Of a stretch of 64,000 bases of DNA, positions 1 to 12,443 are shown piece after piece; position 1 is the first letter of the stretch, and each line of letters opens with the position of its first letter. The position numbers and the translations under genes are program-made. The notes under the pieces were generated by a model that was given only the letters and a program-made list of their open reading frames with translations, did not search any database and had not been told where the DNA came from. Where the stretch lies: the NCBI RefSeq assembly GCF_011386835.1, contig NW_027052988.1, forward strand, positions 1 to 64,000, read 5' to 3'. The DNA comes from Chrysemys picta bellii (lineage: Eukaryota; Chordata; Testudines; Emydidae).

Positions 1-1273
1 GGAAGGAGGGATGGAGGAAAAGGTAAAACGAAAAGGACAAACCCTAGTGTCCCCAGTGATTCCACGGGACAAAATTCCAGGGAGGGAAGAAAATTCTGCC
101 ACCTTAAACTACTGTTTTCCATGCCGAGAATTCAGCTGGCACCAGATGGATCAGACTGAGCAGCTGCCAAAACCTCTTGGAGGCTCTTACCTTCTAATTT
201 TCAAGTAAAATCAGTAAAAGGAAAGGAGAAAACTCGAAAGAGGCTCCTGCTCGCACTCACATACGTCAACCCTAACACTCTCTCAGTCCTCAAAAAGAAA
301 CCTCGAGAAGGAGACTTGCTGAAGCAAAGCCACAGGGGTCTCTGAGGTTTCCCTGGTCGTAAGCCCCTGTCCTCCCTGGCTGAAGACAGCATCTCTCTCT
401 GAGGTCACCACCTCCCTAACACCTTTGACCAGTACGCTGAGGTCCTTCAAAAAGCCTTTGTGATATCACTGCCACACCCAACCAAACCCTAAAGTGCTCA
501 TGTCCTGCTGCTGGCCTGACACTTTGAAGGTTTGAGCTACGCTCTGTGGATCACACCACAAAATTCGTCTTCATTCTAGGAAGCAAGCTGGCTAGACAGT
601 AAAACATCAGAGGCTGCTCCCAATACTACACTCAGTGTTTCCAAAATTTGTAGACTTTATGGCCACAAGAGACTTTTAGAGCATCTCATCTAACCACCTC
701 CATATCATAGGCTTCCTGTATAGTACAATAGTTACTTTTTGGGCACACACATTCCAGAAAGGCATCTAGTCTTCATTCAATGACATCAAGAGATGGAGAA
801 TCCACCACTTTCCCTTTTAGTGAGTGCCAGGGGGCTCCATTTCCCCTTCCACTAGCTCCCCATTTACAGTGAGCCAGAGCAGTACCTGCAGCAGGGAGCG
901 GGAGTTGCTGAAAGACTCAGAGGCACAGCCCCTGCAGTGTCTCAGGCACATGGCGTAAGTGCCGGATGATGCGGAGCTGGTGCATCACTTTTGGCCGTGA
1001 CGTCCTCTGCTGCAAGGGAACGAGAACCTGTCAGAGACTCAAAGGCCGCGAGGAATCAGGGGGAGTTAAGGGCACCTGGAACCAGCACTACTTCCACCCA
1101 TCACCTGCCCACCACTGAGGGATAAATTCACCTCCTGAACCCCAGAATGGAGTCTTCTTGTCCTTTCTAGTAACCTCCAGTGCCAACCCCCCTCCTTGAA
1201 GGATGAGCTCCTGCTATTTCCCCCTCAGTGCCCTTGACAGCTGTTCCACCTCCAAACCACAGCTCAAGTTATT
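1..1273. repeat. Satellite monomer tract 1 (about 1.6-kb tandem repeat)
   Basis: This is one monomer of the tandem repeat that forms the base layer of the window. In order it holds a purine-rich box (near 1-45), a GAATTC-containing block (near 128), a block ending with the GTGATATCACTGCCACACCC landmark (near 460), a CR1-like antisense stretch (near 650-830), an exon-like block (near 880-1020) and the TTCACCTCCTGAACCCCAG landmark (near 1126). The first 0.9-1 kb closely matches 7025-7990, including a shared small deletion in the block near 200, so these two stretches are recent relatives. Open frames here are short and not conserved between monomers. I see no gene. The tract is interrupted by a CR1 insertion at its right end. 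Confidence 0.85.
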
Positions 1274-4200
1274 AGTACCTTTGGACACAGACTGGCTAAC
1301 CTAATGAGGAGGGCTTTAAACTAGGTTCGACGGGGACAGGTGAGCAAAGCCCACAGGTAAGTGGGGAACATGGAGACTGGGGAGATGGGTCAAAAACGAG
1401 AGGGAGTGTGGGCTATATTGTCAGAGGGAAAGGAGGGTCAGGACAAAACTGGGAGGAAAGATCAAACCAGTATCTTAGATGTCTATATACAAATGCGAGA
1501 AGTATGGGGAATAAGCAGGAAGAACTGGAAGTGCTAATAAATAAATACAACTGTGACATTGTTGGCATTACTGAAACTTGGTGGGATAATACACATGATT
1601 GGAATGTTGGTGTGGATGGGTACAGCTTGCTCAGGAAGGATAGACAGGGGAAAAAGGGAGGAGGTGTTGCCTTGTATATTAAAAATGTACACACTTGGAC
1701 TGAGGTAGAGATGGACATAGGAGACGGAAGTCTTGAGAGTCTCTGGGTTAGGCTAAAAGGGGTAAAAAACAAGGGAGATGTCATGCTAGGAGTCTACTAC
1801 AGGCCACCTAACCAGGTGGAAGAGGTGGATGAGGCTTTTTTTAAGCAACTAACAAAATCATCCAAAGCCCAAGATTTGGTGGTGATGGGGGACTTCAACT
1901 ATCCGGCTATATGTTGGGAAAATAACACAGCGGGGCACAGACTATCCAACAAATTCCTGGACTGCATTGGAGACAACTTTTTATTTCAGAAGGTTGAAAA
2001 AGCTACTGGGGGGAAGCTGTTCTAGACTTGATTTTAACAAATAGGGAGGAACTCGTTGAGAATTTGAAAGTAGAAGGCAGCCTGGGTGAAAGTGATCATG
2101 AAATCATAGAGTTTGCAATTCTAAGGAAGGGTAGAAGGGAGAACAGCAAAATAGAGACAATGGATTTCAGGAAGGCAGATTTTGGTAAGCTCAGAGAGCT
2201 GATAGGTAAGGTCCCATGGGAATCAAGACTGAGGGGAAAAACAACTGAGGAGAGTTGGCAGTTTTTCAAAGGGACACTATTAAGGGCCCAAAAGCAAGCT
2301 ATTCCGCTGGTTAGGAAAGATAGAAAATGTGGCAAAAGACCACCTTGGCTTAACCATGAGATCTTGCATGATCTAAAAAATAAAAAGGAGTCATATAAAA
2401 AATGGAAACTGGGACAGATTACAAAGGATGAATATAGGCAAACAACACAGGAATGCAGGGGCAAGATTAGAAAGGCAAAGGCACAAAATGAGCTCAAACT
2501 AGCTACGGGAATAAAGGGAAACAAGAAGACTTTTTATCAATACATTAGAAGCAAGAGGAAGACCAAAGACAGGGTAGGCCCACTGCTTAGTGAAGAGGGA
2601 GAAACAGTAACAGGAAACTTGGAAATGGCGGAGATGCTTAATGACTTCTTTGTTTCGGTCTTCACCGAGAAGTCTGAAGGAATGCCTAACATAGTGAATG
2701 CTAATGGGAAGGGGGTAGGTTTAGCAGATAAAATAAAAAAAGAACAAGTTAAAAATCACTTAGAAAAGTTAGATGCCTGCAAGTCACCCGGGCCTGATGA
2801 AATGCATCCTAGAATACTCAAGGAGCTAATAGAGGAGGTATCTGAGCCTCTAGCTATTATCTTTGGAAAATCATGGGAGACGGGAGAGATTCCAGAAGAC
2901 TGGAAAAGGGCAAATATAGTGCCCATCTATAAAAAGGGAAATAAAAACAACCCAGGAAACTACAGACCCCAGTGAGTTTAACTTCTGTGCCAGGGAAGAT
3001 AATGGAGCAAGTAATTAAGGAAATCATCTGCAAACACTTGGAAGGTGGTAAGGTGATAGGGAACAGCCAGCATGGATTTGTGAAGAACAAATCATGTCAA
3101 ACCAATCTGATAGCTTTCTTTGATAGGATAACGAGCCTTGTGGATAAGGGTGAGGCTGTGGATGTGGTATACCTAGACTTTAGTAAGGCATTTGATACGG
3201 TCTCGCATGATATTCTTATTGATAAACTAGGCAAATACAATTTAGATGGGGCTACTATAAGGTGGGTGCATAACTGGCTGGATAACCGTACTCAGAGAGT
3301 TGTTATTAATAGTTCCCAATCCTGCTGGAAAGCCATAACGAGTGGGGTATCGCAGGGGTCTGTTTTGGGACCGGCGCTGTTCAATATCTTCATCAACGAC
3401 TTAGATATTGGCATAGAAAGTACGCTTATTAAGTTTGCGGATGATACCAAACTGGGAGGGATTGCAACTGCTTTGGAGGACAGGGTCATAATTCAAAATG
3501 ATCTGGACAAATTGGAGAAAGGGTCTGAGTTAAACAGGATGAAGTTTAACAAAGACAAATGCAAAGTGCTCCACTTAGGAAGGAACAATCAGTTTCACAC
3601 ATACAGAATGGGAAGAGACTGTCTAGGAAGGAGTACGGCAGAAAGGGATCTAGGGGTTATAGTGGACCACAAGCTAAATATGAGTCAACTGTGTGATGCT
3701 GTTGCAAAAAAAGCAAACCTGATTCTGGGATGTATTAACAGGTGTGTTGTGAGCAAGACACGAGAAGTCATTCTTCCGCTCTACTCTGCTCTGGTTAGGC
3801 CTCAGCTGGAGTATTGTGTCCAGTTCTGGGCACCGCATTTTAAAAAAGATGTGGAGAAACTGGAAAGGGTCCAGAGAAGAGCAACAAGAATGATTAAAGG
3901 TCTTGAGAACATGACCTATGAAGGAAGGCTGAAAGAATTGGCTTTGTTTAGTTTGGAAAAGAGAAGACTGAGAGGAGACATGATAGCAGTTTTCAGGTAT
4001 TTAAAAGGGTGTCATAAGGAGGAGGGAGAAAACTTGTTCACCTTAGCCTCTAAGGATAGAACCAGAAGCAATGGGTTTAAAGTGCAGCAAGGGAGGTCTA
4101 GGTTGGACATTAGGAAAAAGTTCCTAACTGTCAGGGTGGTTAAACACTGGAATAAATTGCCGAGGGAGGTTGTGGAATCTCCATCTCTTGAGATATTTAA

Positions 4201-4330
4201 GAGTAGGTTAGATAAATGTCTATCAGGGATGGTCTAGATGGTATTTGGTCCTGCCAGGCGGGCAGGGGACTGGACTCGATGACCTCTCGAGGTCCCTTCC
4301 AGTCCGATAATCTATGAATGTATGAAAAAA
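1274..4330 (+). mobile_element. CR1 LINE, copy A (5'-truncated)
   Basis: A non-LTR retrotransposon of the CR1 clade. The 5' end lies in the last codons of ORF1: a GGCTAACCTA...TTTAAACTAG stretch matches the ORF1 end of the longer CR1 at 38030. A complete-length but broken ORF2 follows, then a short 3' UTR ending in an AATCTATGAATGTATGAA-type tail near 4324, the expected short CR1 terminal repeat. Insertion is clean: the satellite reads CAAGTTAT on the left and resumes at TTCTCCACCCCC on the right, with only a few bases changed. The same element in the same site occurs at 45580 and 59269, so these three were copied together with their flanks rather than inserted three times. Confidence 0.93.
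1408..4237 (+). pseudogene. CR1 ORF2 (endonuclease-reverse transcriptase), two frame breaks
   Basis: ORF2 of CR1 nicks target DNA with an APE-type endonuclease and copies its own RNA by target-primed reverse transcription. The endonuclease segment (1408-2025) shows TETWW, YRPP and GDFN motifs; the SDHE motif follows in the next segment (2028-2975). The reverse transcriptase segment (2972-4237) shows LDFSKAFDTV (motif A), QGSVLGPALFN (motif B) and FADD (motif C). Frame breaks lie in a G run near 2010 and at a CCCC run near 2966. The GDFN region reads YPAICW where copies B and C read YPDICW. The C-terminal segment is open to its stop at 4237. Not functional as it stands. Copy C shares both breaks. 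Confidence 0.93.
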
Positions 4331-5124
4331 ACACTGTTCTCCACCCCCACCCAGGTTGGCCAGGAGGCGGCTCTAGCAGGTGGGGCAGGAGGGATTCTGG
4401 CAGCAGTGAAGTGGGTAGCGGGGAAGTTGAGATCTTGACCCAAGTCATCCCAGACACTAATGCTAAGCCACAGGATGGCAGCATCTAGTGTCAGTGGAGT
4501 CCAAACACTATTTCAACCCCACAGTTTTCGAGGAACAGGAGAAAGGACAAAAGAAGTAAGAGATGAAGAGAAAGGAAGGAGGGATGGAGGAAAAGGTAAA
4601 ACAAAAAGGACAAACCCTAATGTCCCCAGTGATTCTACGGCACAAAATCCAAGGGATGGAATAAAATTCTGCCATCTTAAACTACTGTTTTCCATGCCTA
4701 GAATTCAGCTGGCACCACGTGGATCAGACTGAGCAGCTGCCAAAACCTCTTGGAGGCTCTTACCTTCTAAACAGGGACGTCTGTTTTCTAGTAAAATCAG
4801 TAAAAGGAAAGGAGAAAACTCGAAAGAGGCTCCTGCACGCACTCACGTACGTGAACCCTAATACTCTCTCAGTCCTCAAAGAAAGACCCCGAGAAGGAGA
4901 CTTGCTGAAGCAAAGCCACATGGGTCTCTGAGGTTTCCCTGGCCCTGTGCTCCCGTCCTGCCAGGCTGATGTCAGCATCTCTCTCTGAGGTCACCACCTC
5001 CCTAACACATTTGACCAATAAGCTGACATCCTGCAAAAGGCCTTTGTGATGTCACTGCCACACCCAACCAAACCCTCAAGTGCTAATGTCCTGCTGCTGG
5101 CCTGACACTTTGAAGGTTTGAGGT
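4331..5124. repeat. Satellite monomer tract 2
   Basis: This continues the monomer interrupted by CR1 copy A and runs into the next monomer, whose purine-rich box is near 4575. The (CA)n tract and its flank, normally just before that box, are missing here: the text passes directly from the CCCCACAGTTTTCG block to GGAACAGGAGAAAGG. The same deletion is present at 48250 and 62520, which supports joint duplication of these three blocks. No gene is seen. The tract ends at the insertion of an LTR-like element after TTTGAGGT. Confidence 0.82.
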
Positions 5125-5974
5125 TGTCATAACTATAAAGGGAAGGGTAACAGCTGTCCTGTGTACAGTACTATAAAATCCTCCTGGCCAGAGACTCCAA
5201 AATCCTTTTCCCTCTAAAGGGTTAAGAAGCTCAGGTAACCTGGCTGGCATCTGACCTAAAGGACCAATAAGGGGACAAGATACTTTCAAATCTTGGGGAG
5301 GGGAAGGCTTTTGTTTGTGTTCTTTGTTTGTGTGGGTGTTCGCCCTCGGGACTGAGAGGGACCAGACATCAATCCAGGTTCTCCACATCTTTCTAAACAA
5401 GTCTCTCCTATTTCAAACAAGGCGTGTTAGTTTTCCTTTGTTTTCTCAACTTGTAAATGTACCTTTTACTAGAGTGTTTATCTTTGTTTGCTGTACTTTG
5501 AACCTAAGACTAGAGGGGAGTCCTCTGAGCTCTTTAAGTTTGATTACCCTGTAAGGTTAATTTCCATACTGATTTTACAGAGATGATTTTTACCTTTTTC
5601 TTTAATTAAAAGCCTTATTTTTAAGAACCTGATTGATTTTTCCTTGTTTTAAGATCCAAGGAGTTTGGATCTTGATTCACCAGGAGTTGGTGGGAGGAAG
5701 GGGGGGAATGGTTAATTTCTCCTTCTTTTAGATCCAAGGGGGTTGGATCTGTATTCACCAGAAGTTGGTGGGAGGAAGGAGGGAGGATGGTTTATTTCTC
5801 CTTGTTTTAAGATCCAAGGGGTTTGGATCTCTATTCACCAGGGAATTGCTGAAAGGTTTCTCAAGGCTACCCAGGGGAGGAAATTAGCCTTGGGATGGTG
5901 GTTAAGCTTAGAAGTTTTCATGCAGGCCCCTACATTTGTACCCTAAACTTCAAAGTGGGGATACAGCCTTGACA
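5125..5974 (+). mobile_element. LTR-like element, copy 1 (850 bp)
   Basis: The element begins TGTCATAAC and ends CCTTGACA, so its termini form a short TGTCA/TGACA inverted repeat of the kind seen on LTRs. A likely TATA box (ACTATAAAATCC) lies near 5170, and a weak TTTAATTAAAAGCC stretch near 5600 could include a poly(A) signal. The left flank ends GAGGT and the right flank starts CAGGT, consistent with a 5-bp target duplication with one change. No internal coding region or second LTR follows, so it reads as a solo LTR. Orientation is set by the TATA and TG...CA ends. An internal minisatellite lies at 5653-5846. Related copies are at 36231, 48858 and 63119. Confidence 0.75.
5653..5846. repeat. 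Minisatellite inside LTR-like copy 1 (three units of 78-80 bp)
   Basis: Three copies of a unit starting GATCCAAGG start at 5653, 5731 and 5811, with the last one incomplete. Each has a TTCACCAG stretch followed by a GTTGGTGGGAGGAAGG-type stretch. Copies 48858 and 63119 have only two units (49387 and 49467; 63647 and 63725). Copy 36231 has three (36781, 36861, 36941). This explains most of the length difference, 850 versus about 770 bp. Confidence 0.85.
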
Positions 5975-8539
5975 CAGGTACTCTCTGTGGATCACCCCAC
6001 TCAATGCGTCTTCATTCTAGGAAGCAAGCCGGCTAGACAGTAAAACATCAGAGGCTGCTCCCAATACTACACTCAGTGTTTCCAAAATTTGTAGACTTTA
6101 TGGCCACAAGAGACCTTTAGAGCATCTCATCTAAGCCCCTGCATATCATAGGCCTCCTGTATAGTACAATAGTTACTTTTTGGGCACACACATTTCAGAA
6201 AGGCATCTAGTCTTCATTCAATGACATCGAGAGATGGAGAAGCCACCACTTTCCCTTTTAGTGAGTGCCAGGGGGCTCCATTTCCCCTTCCACTAGCTCG
6301 CCATTTACAGGGAGACAGAGCAGTACCTGCAGCAGAGAGCGGGAGTTGCTGAAGGCCTCAGAGGCGCAGCCCCTGCAGTGTCTCAGGCACCTGGCGCAAG
6401 TGCCGGATGATGCGGGTGCATCACTTTGGCCGTGACGTCCTCCTCCTGCAAGGGAACGAGAACCTGTCAGAGACTCAAACGCCCCGAGGAATCAGGGGGA
6501 ATTAAGGGCACCTGGAACCAGCAGTATTTAAACTGACTACCTGCCCACCACTGAGGGATGAATTCACCTCCTGAACCCCAGAATGGAGTCTTCTTGTCCT
6601 TTCTAGTAACCTCCAGTGCCAACCCACCACCTTGTAGGGTGAGCTCCTGCTACCTCCCCCTCAGTACCCTTGACAGCTGTTCTACCTCCAAACCACAGCT
6701 CAAGTTATCAGAACCCTCTTCTCCACCCCAACCCAGGTTGCGCAGGGAGGCGGCCCTAGCAGGGGGGGCAGGTGGGATTCTGCCAGCAGTGAAGTGGGTT
6801 GCGGGGAAGTTGAGATCTTGCCCCAAGTTGTCCCAGACACTAATGCTAAGCCACAGGATGGCAGCATCTAGTGTCAGTGGAGTCCAAGCACTATTTGAAC
6901 CCGACAGATATGGATCAACTTCCCACAAGGGGAGGTGAAGAGCACCCCCAGCAACACACACACCACTCCTGGAGGTGGGAGGGGAACAAGAGAAAGGACA
7001 AAAGAAGTAAGAGATGAAGAGAAAGGAAGGAGGGATGGAGGAAAATGTAAAACGAAAAGGACAAAGCCTAGTGTCCCCAGTGATTCCACGGGACAAAATT
7101 CCAGGGAGGGAAGAAAATTCTGCCACCTTAAACTACTGTTTTCCATGCCGAGAATTCAGCTGGCACCAGATGGATCAGACTGAGCAGGTTCCAAAACCTC
7201 TTGGAGGCTCTTACCTTCTAATTTTCAAGTAAAATCAGTAAAAGGAAAGGAGAAAACTCGAAAGAGGCTCCTGCTCGCACTCACATACGTCAACCCTAAC
7301 ACTCTCTCAGTCCTCAAAAAGAAACCTCGAGAAGGAGACTTGCTGAAGCAAAGCCACAGGGGTCTCTGAGGTTTCCCTGGTCGTAAGCCCCTGTCCTCCC
7401 TGGCTGAAGACAGCATCTCTCTCTGAGGTCACCACCTCCCTAACACCTTTGACCAGTATGCTGAGGTCCTTGAAAAAGCCTTTGTGATATCACTGCCACA
7501 CTCAACCAAACCCTAAAGTGCTCATGTCCTGCTGCTGGCCTGACACTTTGAAGGTTTGAGCTACGCTCTGTGGATCACACCACAAAATTCGTCTTCATTC
7601 TAGGAAGCAAGCTAGCTAGACAGTAAAACATCAGAGGCTGCTCCCAATACTACACTCAGTGTTTCCAAAAGTAGGAGACTTTCTGGCCAGAAGAAACCTT
7701 TACAGCATCTCATCTAACCCCCTCCATATCATAGGCTTCCAGTATAGTACAATAGTTACTTTTTGGGCACACACATTCCAGAAAGGCATCTAGTCTTCAA
7801 TCAATGACATCAAGAGTTGGAGAATCCACCACTTCCCCTTTTAGTATGTGCCAGGAGGCTCCATTTCCCCTTCCACTAGCTCCCCATTTACAGTGAGCCA
7901 GAGCACTACCTGCAGCAGGGAGAGGGAGTTGCTAAGGCCTCAGAGGAACAGCCCCTGCAGTGTCTCAGGCACATGGCGTAAGTGCCGGATGATGCGGAGC
8001 TGGTGCATCCCTTTGGCCGTGACGTCCTCCTCCTGCAAGGGAACGAGAACCTGTCAGAGACTCAAATGCCCCGAGGAATCAGGGGCAATTAAGGACACCT
8101 GGAACCAGCAGTATTTACACCCAGCACCTGCCCACCACTGAGGGATGAATTCACCTCCTGAACCCCAGAATGGAGTCGTCTTCTCCTTTCTAGGAATCTC
8201 CAGTGCCAACCCCCGTCCTTGTAGGGTGAGCTCCTGCTACCTCCCCCTCAGTGCCCTTGACAGCTGTTCCACCTCCAAACCACAGCTCAAGTTATCAGAA
8301 CCCTCTTCTCCACCCCCACCCAGGTTGGGCAGGGAGGCGGCTCTAGCAGGGGGGGCAGGTGGGATTCTGGCAGCAGTGAAGTGGGTTGCAGGGAGGTTGA
8401 GATCTTGCCCCAAGTCATCCCAGACACTAATGCTAAACCACACGATGGCAGCATCTAGTGTCAGTGGAGTCCAAGCACTATTTCAACCATACAGTTTTGG
8501 ATCAACTCCCAACAAGGGGAGGTGAAGAGCACCCCCAGC

Positions 8540-8582
<43 letters not shown>

Positions 8583-11500
8583 CACTCCTTGTGGTGGGAG
8601 GGGAACAAGAGAAAGGACAAAAGAAGTAAGAGATGAAGAGAAAGGAAGGAGGGATGGAGGAAAAGGTAAAACGAAAAGGACAAACCCTAATGTCCCCAGT
8701 GATTCTACCAGACAAAATTACAGGGAGGGATTAAAATTCTGCCACCTTGAACTAGTGTTTTCCATGCCTAGAATTCAGCTGGCACCAGATGGATCAGACT
8801 GAGCAGGTTCCAAAACCTCTTGGAGGCTCTTACTTTCTTAACAGGGATGTCTGTTTTCTAGTAAAATCAGTAAAAGGAAAGGAGACAACTCGAAAGAGGC
8901 TCCTGCTCTCACTCAAATACGTGAATCCTAATACTCTCTCAGTCCTCAAGAGAAACCTCGAGAAGGAGACTTGCTGAAGCAAAGCCACAGGGGTCTCTGA
9001 GGTTTCCCTGGCCATGCGCCCCTGTCCTGCCTCGCTGATGGCAGCATCTCTCTCTGAGGTTACCACCTCCCTAACACCTTTGACCAATATGCTGAGGTCC
9101 TGCAAAAGACCTTTGTGATATCACTGCCACCAATCAAACCCTTAAGTGCTAGTGTCCTGCTGCTGGCCTGACACTATGAAGGTTTGAGCTACTCTCTGTG
9201 GATCACCCCACTCAATGCGTCTTCATTCTAGGAAGCAAGTGGGCTAGACAGTAAAACATCAGAGGCTGCTCCCAATGCTACACTCAGTGTTTCCAAAATT
9301 AGTAGACTTTATGGCCACAAGAGACCTTTAGAGCATCTAATCTAAGCCCCTGCATATCATAGGCTTCCTGTATAGTACAATAGTTACTCTTTGGGCACAC
9401 ACATTCCAGAAAGGCATCTAGTCTTCATTCAATGACATCAAGAGATGGAGAATCCACCACTTTCCCTTTTAGTGAGGGCCAGGGGGTTCCATTTCCCCTT
9501 ACACTAGCACCCCATTTACAGTGAGCCAGAGCAGTACCTGCAGCAGGGAGTGGGAGTTGCTGATGTCCACAGAGGCACAGCCCTTGCAGTGTCAACTTCC
9601 CACAAGGGGAGGTGAAGAGCTCCCCCAGCAACACACAAACACACACACCACTCCTGGTGGTGGGAGGGGAACAAGAGAAAGCAAGGAGGGATGGAGGAAA
9701 AGGTAAAACGAAAAGGACAAACCCTAATGTCCCCAGTGATTCTACGGCACAAAATCCCAGGTGGGCTGTAAAATTCTGCCACCTTGAACTAGTGTTTTCC
9801 ATGCCTAGAATTCAGCTGGCACCAGATGGATCAGACTGCAGACTGAGCAGGTTAAAAACCTCTCCAAGGTTCTTACCTTCTCAACAGGCACGTCTGTTTT
9901 CTAGTAAAATCAATAAAAGGAGAAACTCGAAAGAGGTTCCTCCTCGCACTCACATACTTGAACCCTAATACTCTCTGAGTCCTAAAAAGGGAGACCTCGA
10001 GAAGGACACTTGCTAAAGCAAAGCCAAAGGGGTCTCTGAGGTTTCCCTGGTCCTGCGCTGATGTCCTGCCTGGCTGATGTCAGCATCTCTCTCTCAGGTA
10101 ACCACCTCCCTAACACCTTTGACCCATAGGCTGAGGTCCAGGATAAGGCCTTTGTGATATCACTGCCACACCCAACCAAACCCTAAAGTGCTAATGTCCT
10201 GCTACTGGCCTGACACTTTGAAGGTTTGAGCTACTGTCTGTGGATCACCCCACTCAATGCCTGTTCATTCTAGGAAGCAAGCCGGCTAGACGGTAAAACA
10301 TCAGAGGCTGCTCCCAATGCTACACTCAGTGTTTCCAAAATTAGGGGACTTTATGGCCAGAAGAGACCTTTAGAGCATCTCATCTAAGCCCCTGCATATC
10401 ATAGGCCTCCTGTATAGTACAATAGTTACTTTTTGGGCACACACATTCCAGAAAGGCATCTAGTCTTCATTCAATGACATCGAGAGATGGAGAATCCACC
10501 ACTTTCCCTTTTAGTGAGTGCCAGGGGGCTCCATTTCCCCTTCCACTAGCTCGCCATTTACAGGGAGACAGAGCAGTACCTGCAGCAGGGAGCGGGAGTT
10601 GCTGAAGGCCTCAGAGGCGCAGCCCCTGCAGTGTCTCAGGCACATGGCGCAAGTGCCGGATGATGCGGAGCTGGTGCATCACTTTGGCCGTGACGTCCTC
10701 CTGCTGCAAGGGAACGAGAACCTGTCAGAGACTCAAATGCCCCAAGGAATCAGGGGCAATTAAGGACACCTGGAACAAGCAGTATTTACACCCAGCACCT
10801 GCCCACCACTGAGGGATGAATTCACCTCCTGAACCCCAGAATGGAGTCTTCTTGTCCTTTCTAGTAACCTCCAGTGCCAACCCACCACCTTGTAGGGTGA
10901 GCTCCTGCTACCTCCCCCTCAGTGCCCTTGACAGCTGTTCCACCTCCAAACCACAGCTCAAGTTATCAGAACCCTCTTCTCCACCCCCACCCAGGTTGGG
11001 CAGGGAGGTGGCTCTAGCAGGGGGGGCAGGAGGGATTCTGGCAGCAGTGAAGTGGGTTGCGGGGAGGTTGAGATCTTGCCCCAAGTCATCCCAGACACTA
11101 ATGCTAAGCCACAGGATGGCAGCATCTAGTGTCAGTGGAGTCCAAGCACTATTTCAACCCCACAGTATTGGATTAACTTCCCAAAAGGGGAGGTGAAGAG
11201 CACCCCCAGCAACACACACACACACACACACTAATCCTAATGTTCTGCTGCTGGCCTGACACTTTGAAGGTTTGAGCTACTCTCTGTGGATCAACCCACT
11301 TAATGCGTCTTCATTCTAGGAAGCAAGCCGGCTAGACAGTAAAACATGAGAGGCTGCTCCCAATGCTACACTCAGTGTTTCCAAAATTAGGAGACTTTAT
11401 GTCTACAAGAGACCTTTAGAGCATCTCATCTAACGCCCTGCATATTACAGGCTTCCTGTATCGTACAATAGTTACTTTTTGGGCACACACATTCCAGAAA

Positions 11501-11588
11501 GGCATCTAGTCTTCATTCAATGACATCAAGAAATGGAGAATCCACCACTTTCCCTTTTAGTGAGTGCCAGGGGGCTCCATTTCCCCTT
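5975..11588. repeat. Satellite monomer tract 3 (several monomers)
   Basis: A run of tandem monomers with purine-rich boxes near 7025, 8644, 9685 and 12531 (the last beyond this tract). The spacing 7025 to 8644, about 1.6 kb, is the best estimate of full monomer length. The monomer at 8644-9684 has an internal deletion: near 9590 the exon-like block jumps directly to TCAACTTCCCACAAGG, removing about 0.5 kb. A second jump at 11231 goes from the (CA)n tract to CTAATCCTAATGTTCTGC, skipping the front part of the next monomer. No gene is seen in this stretch; short minus-strand frames rich in Val-Cys are readings of the (CA)n tracts. Confidence 0.85.
8541..8577. repeat. (CA)n microsatellite
   Basis: An uninterrupted AC dinucleotide run of 37 bases, followed by ATATACC. 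It sits at the fixed (CA)n position of the satellite monomer, just before the CACTCC...GGTGGGAGGGGAAC block. Confidence 0.97.
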
Positions 11589-11958
11589 CATCCCAGCCAG
11601 GGCTTTGTCAAGCCGGGCCTTAAAAACCTCCAAGGAAGGAGACTCCACCACCTCCCTAGGTAACGCATTCCAGTCTTTCACCACCCTCCTAGTGAAATAG
11701 TTTTTCTTAATATCCAACCTGGACCTCCCGCACTGCAACTTGAGACCATTGCTCCTTGTACTGTCATCTGCCACCACTGGGAACAGCCAAGCTCCATCCT
11801 CTTTGGAACCCCCCTTCAGGTAGTTGAAGGCTGCTATCAAATCCCCTTTCATTCTTCTCTTCTGGAGACTAAACAATCCCAGTTCCCTCAGCCTCTCCTC
11901 ATAACTCATGTGCTCCAGACCCCTAATCATTTTTGTTGCCGTCCGTTGGACTCTTTCC
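11589..11958 (-). mobile_element. Inverted CR1 fragment, truncated at both ends
   Basis: On the minus strand this reads the C-terminal end of CR1 ORF2 (frame 11930 down to 11526, the last part being satellite). It matches the subfamily at 41690-42060, with residues such as [17 protein letters not shown] and [15 protein letters not shown]. It stops at the GGGATGA that precedes the ORF2 stop and so lacks the 3' UTR and the terminal ATTCTATG repeats. Satellite on the left ends TTTCCCCTT and on the right resumes at GAGACTAAAACG. About 0.2 kb of monomer between these points is missing, so the fragment replaced satellite sequence instead of simply inserting. Confidence 0.9.
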
Positions 11959-12443
11959 GAGACTAAAACGCCCCTAGGAATCAGGGGGAATTAAGGCCAC
12001 CTGGAACCAGCAGTATCTCCACCCAGCACCTGCCCACCACTCAGGGATGAATTCACCTCCTGAACCCCAGAATGGAGTCGTCTTCTCCTTTTTAGTAACC
12101 TCCAGTGCAAACCCCCCTCCTTGAGGGATGAGCTCCTGCTACCTCCCCCTCAGTGCCCTTGACAGCTGTTCCACCTCCAAACCACACCTCAAGTTATCAG
12201 AACCCTCTTCTCCACCCCCACCCAGGTTGGGCAGAGAGGCGGATCTAGGAGGGGGAGCAGAAGGGATTCTGCCAGCAGTAAAGTGCGTTGCGGGGAGGTT
12301 GAGATCTTGCCCCAAAGTCATCCCAGACACTAATGCTAAGCCACACGATGGCAGCATCTAGTGTCCGTGGAGTCAAAGCACTATTTCAACCCCACAGTTT
12401 TGGATCAACTTACCACAAGGGGAGGTGAAGAGCACCCCTACCA

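Noticed and set aside
1274..4330. Host endonuclease/reverse transcriptase gene
   Set aside because: Structure, 3' tail, repeated copies and frame damage identify a CR1 retrotransposon.
5315..5554. 79-codon frame in the LTR-like element
   Set aside because: It recurs at 49049 and 63309 only because the element was duplicated. It shows no domain and no start context, and copy 2 does not keep it cleanly.
6558..6938. 126-codon plus-strand frame recurring in satellite monomers (also 8145 and 10816)
   Set aside because: It is Pro/Ser-rich, broken in many monomers, has no recognisable domain, and overlaps non-coding landmarks. It is treated as chance reading of the satellite.
8461..8715. Minus-strand frames with long Val-Cys runs
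   Set aside because: They are translations of (CA)n tracts in the satellite monomer and have no conserved coding context. Similar frames at 12373, 13974, 50530, 52029 and 54585 were rejected for the same reason.
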